From: Lachnospiraceae bacterium
GTDB taxonomy: Bacteria > Bacillota > Clostridia > Lachnospirales > Lachnospiraceae
Length of the DNA: 64,000 bases
Reading direction: 5' to 3'
NCBI GenBank assembly: GCA_902363825.1
Contig: CABJBK010000002.1
Location: 124,001-188,000, forward strand
The notes below the pieces were generated by a model. The model made no database searches and was not told where the DNA came from. It saw nothing but the letters and a program-made list of their open reading frames with translations. The first letter of the stretch is position 1; every line of letters begins with the position of its first letter. Shown here one piece after another: positions 41,875 through 50,185 of this stretch. Made by a program: the position numbers and the translations under genes.

Positions 41875-42808
41875 TCTTCTTTCCCTCCTTTACCTGACCA
41901 AATGCTCTTGGTATTGTAAATTTCTCAATGATCGGTACAAACAGGTTGCATAAGATGATCGAGAAGGATACGCCTTCTGCGTTTGCACCACAGACACGGA
42001 AAAGTCCGGTCAGGATTCCAAGACAGATACCGAAAATGATCTGTCCTCTCGGTGTGATCGGTGATGTTACATAATCGGTTGCCATGAAGAATGCACCAAG
42101 CATCAGACCACCACCGCAAAGCTCTGCTACGATGTAATTCCAGTCAAAGCCATGTCCGCCAAATAACAGCAGGAAGATCACAAATGTTACGATGTAAGTT
42201 CCCGGGATGCGAAGATCAATGACGCCCATGAGGATCAAAAAGATCGCTCCGATCAGGATGCAGATCACAGATGTCTCACCGATGGTTCCAGGGATACGTC
42301 CGATCAGCATGTCCATAACATTTACTTCTTCACCGTTTCTGATCTGTGCAAGCGGAGTTGCCCCGGTCACACCATCATAAGCGAATTTTGTCATATCTGC
42401 CGCAAACGCGATCAGAAGGAAACATCTTGCGCCAAGCGCCGGGTTCATGAAGTTCTGTCCCAGTCCGCCAAACATCATTTTTACGATCGCGATCGCGAAC
42501 ACACCGCCGATCACTGCTTCCCACCAAGGAAGTGTCGGCGGAAGGTTCAGTGCCAGGAGAAGTCCGGTCACAACCGCACTCAGGTCATTTATTGTACTCT
42601 TTTTATGTATTATTTTCTCAAAAACCCATTCTGTAGCCACACAGCTTGCAATGGTTACCAGAATCAGGACCAAAGCATGAAGTCCGAAGTTAATGATACC
42701 AAAAACGCTGGCTGGTAATAATGCGATAATCACATACAACATGATCTTGCTTGTTGTATCTTTGTCCCGCACATGTGGTGATGAAGAAACATGATATAAA
42801 TCACTCAC
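41867..42808 (-). CDS. rnfD: Rnf complex subunit D (covalent FMN, membrane)
   Basis: 313 residues with eight to ten membrane segments. The motif DGVTGATPLAQIR carries the threonine for covalent FMN. The N-terminal sequence VSSSPHVRDKDTTSKIMLYV is typical. RnfD is the main candidate for the ion path of the complex. Confidence 0.96.
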   Translation of the reverse strand: MSDLYHVSSSPHVRDKDTTSKIMLYVIIALLPASVFGIINFGLHALVLILVTIASCVATEWVFEKIIHKKSTINDLSAVVTGLLLALNLPPTLPWWEAVIGGVFAIAIVKMMFGGLGQNFMNPALGARCFLLIAFAADMTKFAYDGVTGATPLAQIRNGEEVNVMDMLIGRIPGTIGETSVICILIGAIFLILMGVIDLRIPGTYIVTFVIFLLLFGGHGFDWNYIVAELCGGGLMLGAFFMATDYVTSPITPRGQIIFGICLGILTGLFRVCGANAEGVSFSIILCNLFVPIIEKFTIPRAFGQVKEGKKNE

Positions 42809-42838
42809 AAATATCCACCTCTTTCTATTGTATTTAAG

Positions 42839-44158
42839 TTATTTCTTTTTTCTTTCTGCGATAATCGTCTTTTTCATTGTCTTGATGGACTGTGCAAGCT
42901 GTCTCTTTGCCGGGCAGATAAAACTGCAGCTGCCGCATTCAACACATTCCATACCATTCCATTTTTCAAACATATCGGACAGACCGTTGTTTGCGAATTT
43001 GGCAAGTCTGGATGGAACTAACAGCTCCGGACAGGCCTCTACGCAGCGTCCACAGTTGATACACGGAGATTCCGCGAACTCTGCCACTTCGTCTTTGGTC
43101 AGACATAACAGCGCAGATGTTGTTTTGGTCGTCGGGATATTAAGATCAAACAGGGCAAATCCCATCATAGGACCACCTGCAATGATCTTTTCCGGCTGCT
43201 CTTTGAATCCGCCTGCCGCATCCAGAAGTTCCTGGAAATTCATACCGATACTGAAACGGAAATTACAAGGTTCGCTCACTGCGTCACCTGTTACGGTAAA
43301 GATTCTTTCCATAACCGGTTTACCAAGTTTTACTGCATTGTAAACAGAAACAAGTGTCTCTACGTTGTCTACGACACAGCCTGCATCTGCAGGAAGCATC
43401 TTGGAATTGATCGCGCGTCCTGTGACAGCGTAGATCAGCTGACGCTCACCACCCTGCGGGTACTTTGTCATCAGTTCCGCTACTTCCATACGCGGTTCGT
43501 CTTTTACCAGTTCTTTTAACTTTTCAATACAATCCGGTTTGTTGTTCTCTACACCGAACACACCCTTTGCATTGTCAAACAGCTTGAGTGCGATGCGCAT
43601 ACCTTCTACTAATTTTTCCGGATCTTCCATCATTCTGCGGTAATCCGATGTCAGATAAGGCTCACATTCCGCGCAGTTTGCAATGACATAGTCGATCTTG
43701 TCCGGTTCTTTCGGTGATAATTTTACATGGGTCGGGAAACCTGCGCCACCCATACCTACAACACCTGCGTTTTTAATACGCTCAATGATCTCTTCTTTTG
43801 AAAGTGAATCAATGTCGTCAACCGGTGTATAGGAAACCTCCTTGTATTCACCGTCATTTTCAATGATAATGGAATTCACCATATCACCTACCGCAACGCG
43901 GCGCGGCTCGATTGCTTTTACCGTTCCGGATACCGATGAAAATATCGGAGACGATACAAAGCCTCCTGCTTCTGCAATCATCTGGCCTTTCAATACCGTA
44001 TCGCCAACAGCAACAATCGGTTTTGCCGGTGCCCCGATATGCTGAGATACCGGATAGACCAGTTCGCCTTTGGGTAATAATTCACGTGTCGGCGTATCTT
44101 TGGATAAGTCCTTTCCTTCATAGGGATGGACACCGCCTTTAAATGTCAATAAACCCAT
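42839..44158 (-). CDS. rnfC: Rnf complex subunit C (NADH-binding, 4Fe-4S)
   Basis: 439 residues from the ATG at 44158; a GTG at 44200 in frame has a weaker case. The protein opens MGLLTFKGGVHPYEGKDL. The nucleotide- and FMN-binding segment is VVGMGGAGFPTHVKL, the SLBB domain follows, and two cluster motifs are CINCGRCVEACP and CVECGSCSFICP. RnfC passes electrons to NAD+ as ferredoxin is oxidised. First gene of the operon. Confidence 0.96.
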   Translation of the reverse strand: MGLLTFKGGVHPYEGKDLSKDTPTRELLPKGELVYPVSQHIGAPAKPIVAVGDTVLKGQMIAEAGGFVSSPIFSSVSGTVKAIEPRRVAVGDMVNSIIIENDGEYKEVSYTPVDDIDSLSKEEIIERIKNAGVVGMGGAGFPTHVKLSPKEPDKIDYVIANCAECEPYLTSDYRRMMEDPEKLVEGMRIALKLFDNAKGVFGVENNKPDCIEKLKELVKDEPRMEVAELMTKYPQGGERQLIYAVTGRAINSKMLPADAGCVVDNVETLVSVYNAVKLGKPVMERIFTVTGDAVSEPCNFRFSIGMNFQELLDAAGGFKEQPEKIIAGGPMMGFALFDLNIPTTKTTSALLCLTKDEVAEFAESPCINCGRCVEACPELLVPSRLAKFANNGLSDMFEKWNGMECVECGSCSFICPAKRQLAQSIKTMKKTIIAERKKK

Positions 44159-44229
44159 TTTTCGTGCCCCACTTTCTCTTAAAATTGTTATCTCTTTCAC
44201 TTGTACAATACCACTGTACTAACGTAATA

Positions 44230-44238
44230 ATTATAACA
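44230..44238 (-). promoter_or_regulatory. Extended -10 promoter of the rnf operon
   Basis: Minus strand TGT followed by perfect TATAAT (44230-44235), about 72 bases before the rnfC ATG; no good -35 box. Divergent from the yprB promoter. Confidence 0.6.
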
Positions 44239-44308
44239 CAATATTGCTGTGAAGCCACATCAAATTTGTATTTTTTTTGTATTTTTTCCAGAAATATCAA
44301 CAATTTTA

Positions 44309-44317
44309 TGCTATAAT
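44309..44317 (+). promoter_or_regulatory. Extended -10 promoter of the yprB-like gene
   Basis: TGC followed by perfect TATAAT (44312-44317), 33 bases before the ATG. Confidence 0.6.
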
Positions 44318-44349
44318 TACTCTCACAAAAACAGGAAAAGAGGCATTTT

Positions 44350-45447
44350 ATGATTACAAAAAAAGACAGCATTTCCTATCAACCGGCCAACCGGCTCGAA
44401 GAAAAATATTTTACGCAAAACAGTATTTTTTTTGACATTGAAACTACCGGATTTTCCGCAGTCCGGAATGATCTTTATCTGATCGGATGCGGGTATCGTG
44501 ATGATAAAGATTTTCATATTGTGCAGTTTTTTGCTGAAAATCCAAAGGAGCAGTCCGCGGTTTTAAGCGAATTTTTCTCATTATTGTCCCGTTTTAATAC
44601 GATTCTGTCCTTCAACGGACTTGGTTTTGACATTCCGTTTTTAAAGGCGAAATGCAGTCAGCTTGAGCTCTCTGATCCTTTCCCTGATTTTACCTATATT
44701 GATATTTTCAAATCTGTTTCCAAATATAAAAAAGTTCTCGGGCTTCCGAATTATAAGCAGAAAACCTTAGAGGCATTTTTAAATATCAGCCGGGACGACG
44801 AAAAAAGCGGCGGGGATCTGATTCCGGTCTATGAGGACTATAAAAAATCGCCCTCTGATGCCGCACTTTCGCTCCTGCTCCTGCACAACCACGACGATGT
44901 GCTCGGTATGCTGCCGTTGATCCAGCTTATGGCATATGATGAGTTTTTCTGCGGCAATTACCACATCACCGGCGCAGCTCCGCACGCCTACACCGATGTG
45001 GACGGCAGACCTGCCAGGGAGCTTCTGATCCAGGGAACGGCAGCACACCCGTTTCCAAGCCAGTTATCCATCCGAAAGGACGATCTTTTCCTGCGTCTGG
45101 CAAACGATCAGTTTGCGCTTTCCGTTCCGCTCTACGAAGGTTCTCTGAAATATTTCTATCCGGATTATAAAAACTATTATTATCTCCCTGTGGAAGATGT
45201 CGCGATCCACAAAAGTGTAGCGGTATATGTCGAGAAAGAATACCGCACACAGGCGAAAGCATCTACCTGTTACACAAAAAAGGAAGGAACCTTCCTGCCG
45301 CAATACCGGGAACTGTTTTCTCCTGCTTTTTTTCAGAAATACAAAGAAAAAACATCTTACTTTTCCTACGACCCGGATGCTTTTTCCTGCGATGGCAAAG
45401 CACAAAGCAGCTATACCGCTCATCTGCTGTCCCATTTTCTCGCATAA
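44350..45447 (+). CDS. YprB-like ribonuclease H-fold 3'-5' exonuclease
   Basis: 365 residues. The N-terminal 200 form a DnaQ-like exonuclease: Exo I FFDIETTGFSAVRNDLYLIG (acidic Asp and Glu), Exo II LSFNGLGFDIPFLKAKC, and Exo III in LHNHDDVLGMLPL. This matches the RNase_H_2/YprB family, whose substrate is not established. The C-terminal about 160 residues have no recognised domain. Single-gene plus-strand transcript between two minus-strand operons. Confidence 0.88.
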   Translation: MITKKDSISYQPANRLEEKYFTQNSIFFDIETTGFSAVRNDLYLIGCGYRDDKDFHIVQFFAENPKEQSAVLSEFFSLLSRFNTILSFNGLGFDIPFLKAKCSQLELSDPFPDFTYIDIFKSVSKYKKVLGLPNYKQKTLEAFLNISRDDEKSGGDLIPVYEDYKKSPSDAALSLLLLHNHDDVLGMLPLIQLMAYDEFFCGNYHITGAAPHAYTDVDGRPARELLIQGTAAHPFPSQLSIRKDDLFLRLANDQFALSVPLYEGSLKYFYPDYKNYYYLPVEDVAIHKSVAVYVEKEYRTQAKASTCYTKKEGTFLPQYRELFSPAFFQKYKEKTSYFSYDPDAFSCDGKAQSSYTAHLLSHFLA

Positions 45448-45468
45448 CTGACATCGCAGCCATAAGAA

Positions 45469-45505
45469 AAGAGGCATTGCATCCGGTGCAGATGCAATGC
45501 CTCTT
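45469..45505. terminator. Bidirectional terminator between yprB and cheR
   Basis: AAGAGGCATTGCATC pairs perfectly with GATGCAATGCCTCTT (15 pairs, 7-base loop); T-rich flanks on both sides. Confidence 0.88.
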
Positions 45506-45523
45506 CTTGCTTCATACGTTTTT

Positions 45524-46300
45524 TTAAATTTTCTGAAAAAAGAAAGACTGATTCCGCTTGTAGTTCAAATCCTTGTAGTTCATGATCTGTTCCGTGCTTC
45601 CGATAAAAAGCATGCCATCGGTCACGAGTGCCTGATTGAACTTCTTATAAATCTCATCCTTGGCTTCTTCCGTAAAATAGATCACGACATTCCTGCAGAC
45701 GATCAGATGACATCCACTCGGATACGGATCCTTCAGGAGATTATGTTCCTTAAATTCAACCCGTTTCTTGATCTCATCTGAAATCTGATAAGATGTTCCG
45801 ATCTGCTTAAAATATTTCTTTTTAAACTCTTCCGGAACGGACGCAATGCTCTTTTCATTGTAGAGACCCATGCGTGCCTTATCTAAGACCTGCTTATCAA
45901 TATCTGTCGCTATGATCTTGATCTGGTTTAACGGCACATGCTTTGACAACGCCATGACCAGTGAATACGGTTCATCGCCCGTCGAACACGCCGCGCTCCA
46001 GATCTTAAGATTTTTTCCAAACCGCTGTACCAACTGAGGAAACACTTCCTTATCCAAAAACCCCCACTGTTCCGGATTTCTGTAAAACTCTGAGACATTG
46101 ATCGTCAGAAAATTGACGAACTGCTCAAACTTGGACTTATCCTTTTTGATAAACTCGACATAAGCATTATAAGAGTCTATTTTATTTTTTGTGATGAGCG
46201 TATCGATTCTGCGTTTCATCTGCTTTTCTTTGTAGCAGTTCAGATCAATGCTCGTCAACGCATAAACATCCTTTTTAAACTTTTCGTATCCGTCCAACAT
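45524..46300 (-). CDS. cheR: CheR-type protein-glutamate O-methyltransferase
   Basis: 258 residues. An N-terminal helical domain (CYKEKQMKRRIDTLITKNK) is followed by the SAM-binding domain: LTINVSEFYRNPEQWGFLD, KIWSAACSTGDEPYSLVMAL, and IVCRNVVIYFTEEAKDEIYK. CheR methylates glutamates on chemoreceptors. No other chemotaxis gene is in the window; this one follows rpsA by 31 bases in a housekeeping operon. Confidence 0.93.
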   Translation of the reverse strand: MLDGYEKFKKDVYALTSIDLNCYKEKQMKRRIDTLITKNKIDSYNAYVEFIKKDKSKFEQFVNFLTINVSEFYRNPEQWGFLDKEVFPQLVQRFGKNLKIWSAACSTGDEPYSLVMALSKHVPLNQIKIIATDIDKQVLDKARMGLYNEKSIASVPEEFKKKYFKQIGTSYQISDEIKKRVEFKEHNLLKDPYPSGCHLIVCRNVVIYFTEEAKDEIYKKFNQALVTDGMLFIGSTEQIMNYKDLNYKRNQSFFFQKI

Positions 46301-46331
46301 GTATCGCTCCTCGGTATGGTATATTTATTTT

Positions 46332-47414
46332 TTATTCCTCGGTATCCGCAGCATCCTCTGCATCATCGTTCAGAGCTTTTACGCTGAGGCTGATCTTCTT
46401 TTCTTCTTCGTTGAAATCAACGATCTTTGCTTCGATCTCCTGTCCGACTTTTAATACATCAGACGGTTTTTCTACATGTTCTCTTGAGATCTGTGATACA
46501 TGAAGTAATGCATCTACGCCCGGTGCAAGTTCAACGAATGCGCCGAAGTCTGTCATTCTTGCAACTTTTCCGGTTACTACAGTTCCAACTGCATATTTCT
46601 CAGCAGCATTGTTCCAAGGATTTGTCTCCTCAAATTTCATGCTGAGTGCGATCTTGTCATCGTTGATCTCTTTTACAAATACTTTGACAACGTCTCCGAC
46701 TTTAAATACTTTCTTCGGATTTTCAACTCTGCCCCAGGACATTTCGGAAATGTGAAGCAGTCCGTCTGCTCCGCCAAGATCAATGAATGCGCCAAAGTCT
46801 GTTACATTCTTTACGGTACCTTCTACTACATCATTTACATGAAGACGTTCGAAAAGTTCTTTTCTCATTTCTTCTTTCTTTGCGGTAAGAAGCTGTTTTC
46901 TGTCACCGATGATTCTTCTCTTTCTCGGGTTGAACTCAGTGATGACAAATTCGATCTCCTGTCCTTCGTATTTGCTTAAATCTTTTTCATAGGTATCAGA
47001 AACCAGGCTTGCCGGGATAAACACTCTTGTTTCATCCACAACAACACTCAGTCCGCCTGCAAGTACCTGTGTTACTTTTGCTTTTAAAACTTCCTGGCTT
47101 TCAAAAGCCTCTTCCAGACGTTTGCTGCCTTTTTCTGCTGCAAGACGTTTGTAAGAAAGGAGCACCTGTCCTTCGCCATCGTTTACCTTTACAACTTTGG
47201 CTTCCATTGTATCACCTACGGATACAACTGTGGTAAGGTCTGTGTTCGGTTCGTTTGTATATTCATTACGGCTAATTATACCGTCTGCTTTGTAACCGAT
47301 ATTCAAGATAATCTCATCCGGTTTCACGTCGATAACAGTACCTTCAACCACCTCTCCATTTCTTATTGTTTTAAATGATTCGTCTAACATTTGTTCAAAA
47401 CTCATTTCTGACAT
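46332..47414 (-). CDS. rpsA: 30S ribosomal protein S1, four S1 domains
   Basis: 360 residues from the ATG at 47414 (GGAGG upstream). Four S1 RNA-binding repeats: GEVVEGTVIDVKPDEIILNI, LKAKVTQVLAGGLSVVVDE, VVEGTVKNVTDFGAFIDLGG and VVTGKVARMTDFGAFVELAP. Only the last two keep the DFGAF signature. The tail is acidic. The start overlaps the ispH stop by 20 bases in another frame. In several clostridia IspH and S1 are one fused protein; here they are two overlapping genes. Confidence 0.94.
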   Translation of the reverse strand: MSEMSFEQMLDESFKTIRNGEVVEGTVIDVKPDEIILNIGYKADGIISRNEYTNEPNTDLTTVVSVGDTMEAKVVKVNDGEGQVLLSYKRLAAEKGSKRLEEAFESQEVLKAKVTQVLAGGLSVVVDETRVFIPASLVSDTYEKDLSKYEGQEIEFVITEFNPRKRRIIGDRKQLLTAKKEEMRKELFERLHVNDVVEGTVKNVTDFGAFIDLGGADGLLHISEMSWGRVENPKKVFKVGDVVKVFVKEINDDKIALSMKFEETNPWNNAAEKYAVGTVVTGKVARMTDFGAFVELAPGVDALLHVSQISREHVEKPSDVLKVGQEIEAKIVDFNEEEKKISLSVKALNDDAEDAADTEE

Positions 47415-48252
47415 TCGTTTGAACCTCCTCAATAATATTATTTGGGGTTGAAGCCCCTGCGGTAATACCTACATTATCAACTGAATTAAATTCGGATAAA
47501 TCTAAATCTTTATAGGTTTGCACATAGTAAGTATTTTCACATTCGTTTTTACATATTTCAAATAGCTTCTGCGTGTTCGAACTGTGCCGGCCGCCGATCA
47601 CGATCATGGCGTCTACCTCCCCGGCAATCCGCCTCGCTTCTGTCTGCCGCTCCTCTGTCGCATTACAGATTGTATTTAAAACATTTATATTGTAACCTTT
47701 TTTTTGAATAATTTCAACTAATTCTTTAAATTTATTGTTGTTAAATGTCGTCTGCGCCACAATGCAGATCCGGGACTGGTCCGAAACCGCAAATTCTTCC
47801 GCTTCCGCCACGGTCTCGATCACCGTTGTCCTGCCCGGATCACACCACCCGCAGATCCCCAAAACCTCGGGATGGCTGCTGTTTCCGATGATCACGATAT
47901 GATATCCTTCGAGACTGTATTTTTCTACAATTTTATGAATTTTTAATACAAAAGGACAGGTGGCATCCACGATCGTATGACCGAGTTTTTTGATCTCCTC
48001 GTAAACTGCTTTTTCCACACCATGGGAACGTATGATGACGGTTCCCTTTTTTGCCGTGCGCAGTTCCTCAACCGAATGGATCACGATCACTCCGCGTTTT
48101 TCCAGATCTTCCACAACCGCTTCGTTGTGAATGATTGGTCCATAAGTATAGATCGGTTCCTTTTCTTTTTTTGCCTGTTCATATACGGTATCCACCGCCC
48201 GCTTTACGCCAAAACAGAATCCTGCGCTTTTTGCCACGATCAGATGTTTCAT
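47395..48252 (-). CDS. ispH: 4-hydroxy-3-methylbut-2-enyl diphosphate reductase
   Basis: 285 residues. The three cluster-ligating cysteines lie in AGFCFGVKRAVD, VDATCPFVLKIHK and LNTICNATEERQ; the catalytic glutamate is in the last of these. GGRHSSNT and VGITAGASTPNNII are further hallmarks. It makes IPP and DMAPP in the last step of the MEP pathway. The start overlaps the cmk stop by 4 bases (ATGA). Confidence 0.97.
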   Translation of the reverse strand: MKHLIVAKSAGFCFGVKRAVDTVYEQAKKEKEPIYTYGPIIHNEAVVEDLEKRGVIVIHSVEELRTAKKGTVIIRSHGVEKAVYEEIKKLGHTIVDATCPFVLKIHKIVEKYSLEGYHIVIIGNSSHPEVLGICGWCDPGRTTVIETVAEAEEFAVSDQSRICIVAQTTFNNNKFKELVEIIQKKGYNINVLNTICNATEERQTEARRIAGEVDAMIVIGGRHSSNTQKLFEICKNECENTYYVQTYKDLDLSEFNSVDNVGITAGASTPNNIIEEVQTNVRNEF

Positions 48253-48920
48253 ACTATTCCCTTCTCTTTGCAGATTTTTTCTATTGCAAGAACCACTTCA
48301 TCTATATTCAGTTCGGATGAATCGAGAAGCACCGCGTCCTCTGCCTGTTTTAACGGAGACATTTCCCGGTGCATATCACGGTAGTCACGGTCTTCGATGT
48401 CTTTTTGGATCTCTTCTATATTACAGGAAACTCCTTTTTCTTTCAGTTCATCATATCGTCTTTTCGCACGCGTCTGCACACTGGCGGTCAGATAGATCTT
48501 TACCTGCGCATCCGGGAGCACACAGGTTCCAATATCCCGGCCGTCCATGATGACATTGCTTTTCTTTGCGAGTTCCTTTTGAAGTTCCACAAGTTTTTCG
48601 CGTACTTTCGGATAAACACTGGTCGCGGATGCCATGTTTCCCACTTCTTCTTTCCTTATATAAGCAGTCACATTCTCTCCGTTTAAGATCACCTGCTGTT
48701 CCCCGTTCTGATAGGCGATCGAAATTTCGGCATTTTTGCATTCCTCCGAGATCTTTCCCTCATCTTCCGGTGAAATTCCTTTTTGCAGGAAATAGTATGC
48801 CATCGCGCGGTACATTGCTCCGGTATCTACATAAATATATTCCAGTTCTTTCGCCACTCTCTTTGCTATGGTACTCTTTCCCGCTCCCGCAGGTCCGTCA
48901 ATCGCAATATTGATACTCAT
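48249..48920 (-). CDS. cmk: Cytidylate kinase
   Basis: 223 residues. P-loop AIDGPAGAGKSTIAKRVA, YVDTGAMYRAMAYYF, MDGRDIGTCVLPDAQVKIYL and RDYRDMHREMSPLKQAEDAV match Cmk. It phosphorylates CMP and dCMP. Order cmk-ispH-rpsA is conserved in clostridia. An upstream flavoprotein gene is 23 bases away. Confidence 0.96.
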   Translation of the reverse strand: MSINIAIDGPAGAGKSTIAKRVAKELEYIYVDTGAMYRAMAYYFLQKGISPEDEGKISEECKNAEISIAYQNGEQQVILNGENVTAYIRKEEVGNMASATSVYPKVREKLVELQKELAKKSNVIMDGRDIGTCVLPDAQVKIYLTASVQTRAKRRYDELKEKGVSCNIEEIQKDIEDRDYRDMHREMSPLKQAEDAVLLDSSELNIDEVVLAIEKICKEKGIV

Positions 48921-48943
48921 ATTCTTCCTCTTTTCTTTTACCC

Positions 48944-50185
48944 TTATTTTTTATTCTGCGCGCTGTTTGCTCCGGCGAGATACCCGGTGGACCAGGCAAT
49001 CTGCAGATTGAAGCCTCCGGTCAGCGCATCCACATCCAGAACTTCTCCCGCAAAGTAAAGTCCCTCTGTCTTTTTTGATTCCATCGTTGAAGGATTTACA
49101 TCCTTTACGGACACACCGCCTCTTGTGATGATCGCCTCATTATAATCACGCCGTCCGGTCAGTGTCAATGGAATTTCTTTGATACAGCGGACAAGAGCGC
49201 TCCGCTCATCCTTTGTGATCTCATTTACCTTTTTGTCCGGATGGATTCCGCTCAATTCCACGATGACCGGAACCATCTTCGCCGGCATAAGCTTTTGAAG
49301 GGAATTTTTAAACTGGCGGTTTTTATTTTCATCAAAATCACGCAGGACCCGTTTGTCCAGCTGTTCTTCCGACAGCGCCGGTTTTAAGTCGATCTCCATA
49401 TGAAGTTCCGCGGTTTCATCTTTTCCACCGATCCTGCTGCTTGCGCTTAAGATCAGAGGGCCGCTGACGCCGAAATGTGTAAATAACATCTCACCGAAAT
49501 CTTCATATATTTTTTTGTTTTTCCGGAAAATTGAAACATTCACATTTTTTAAAGAAAGTCCTTGCATTTCTTTCACATAACTCTCTTTTGTATTGAACGG
49601 AACCAGCGACGGCTGACGCTCCACCAGCGTATGCCCCGTCTCTTCCGCGAAGCGGTATCCGTCTCCGGTCGATCCGGTACTCTGGTAGGAAAAACCGCCT
49701 GTCGCAACGATCACCGCATCCGCATATAACTTTTCTCCGTTTTTCAGGCATACACCCTGCACCGTCTGCTGACCGGTTATGATCTGTTTTACTTCCGTAA
49801 AAAGGCGGATCTCCACGCCCGCCTGCTTTAACGCATTCTGCAGCGTCCGTATCACATCGGAGGAATGATCCGACTCCGGGAACACCCGGTTTCCACGCTC
49901 TGTCTTTAATTTCAGTCCGTGTTCTTCAAAAAAACGCATCACCTGAAAGTTGTCAAACGTATAAAACGCGCTGTACAAAAATTTGGCATTTCGCGGCACA
50001 TTCAAAAACAGTTCTTCGGTATCACAGGCATTTGTGATATTACATCTTCCTTTTCCTGTAATATAAAGCTTCTTTCCGAGTTTTTCGTTTTTTTCCAGCA
50101 AAATCGTTTTTGCGCCTTCTTTTGCAGCTGCAAGCGCTGCCGCCATACCTGCGGCTCCACCGCCGATCACAATTACTTTATTCAT
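48944..50185 (-). CDS. BaiN/HI0933-like NAD(P)/FAD-dependent oxidoreductase
   Basis: 413 residues. The N-terminal dinucleotide-binding motif is VIVIGGGAAGMAAALAAAKEGA. GKGRCNITNACD, ATGGFSYQSTGSTGDGYRFAEE and the C-terminal GLYFAGEVLDVDALTGGFNLQ are typical of the HI0933/BaiN family. Many relatives are annotated as aminoacetone oxidase or bile-acid enzyme; the true reaction is not deducible. It overlaps the RpiR gene by 8 bases and usually precedes cmk in Lachnospiraceae. Confidence 0.9.
   Translation of the reverse strand: MNKVIVIGGGAAGMAAALAAAKEGAKTILLEKNEKLGKKLYITGKGRCNITNACDTEELFLNVPRNAKFLYSAFYTFDNFQVMRFFEEHGLKLKTERGNRVFPESDHSSDVIRTLQNALKQAGVEIRLFTEVKQIITGQQTVQGVCLKNGEKLYADAVIVATGGFSYQSTGSTGDGYRFAEETGHTLVERQPSLVPFNTKESYVKEMQGLSLKNVNVSIFRKNKKIYEDFGEMLFTHFGVSGPLILSASSRIGGKDETAELHMEIDLKPALSEEQLDKRVLRDFDENKNRQFKNSLQKLMPAKMVPVIVELSGIHPDKKVNEITKDERSALVRCIKEIPLTLTGRRDYNEAIITRGGVSVKDVNPSTMESKKTEGLYFAGEVLDVDALTGGFNLQIAWSTGYLAGANSAQNKK

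Noticed and set aside
44221..44280. Possible Rex redox-regulator site at the rnf promoter
   Set aside because: TTGTG and TTAT elements occur but no TTGTTAA-N4-TTAACAA type palindrome can be formed.
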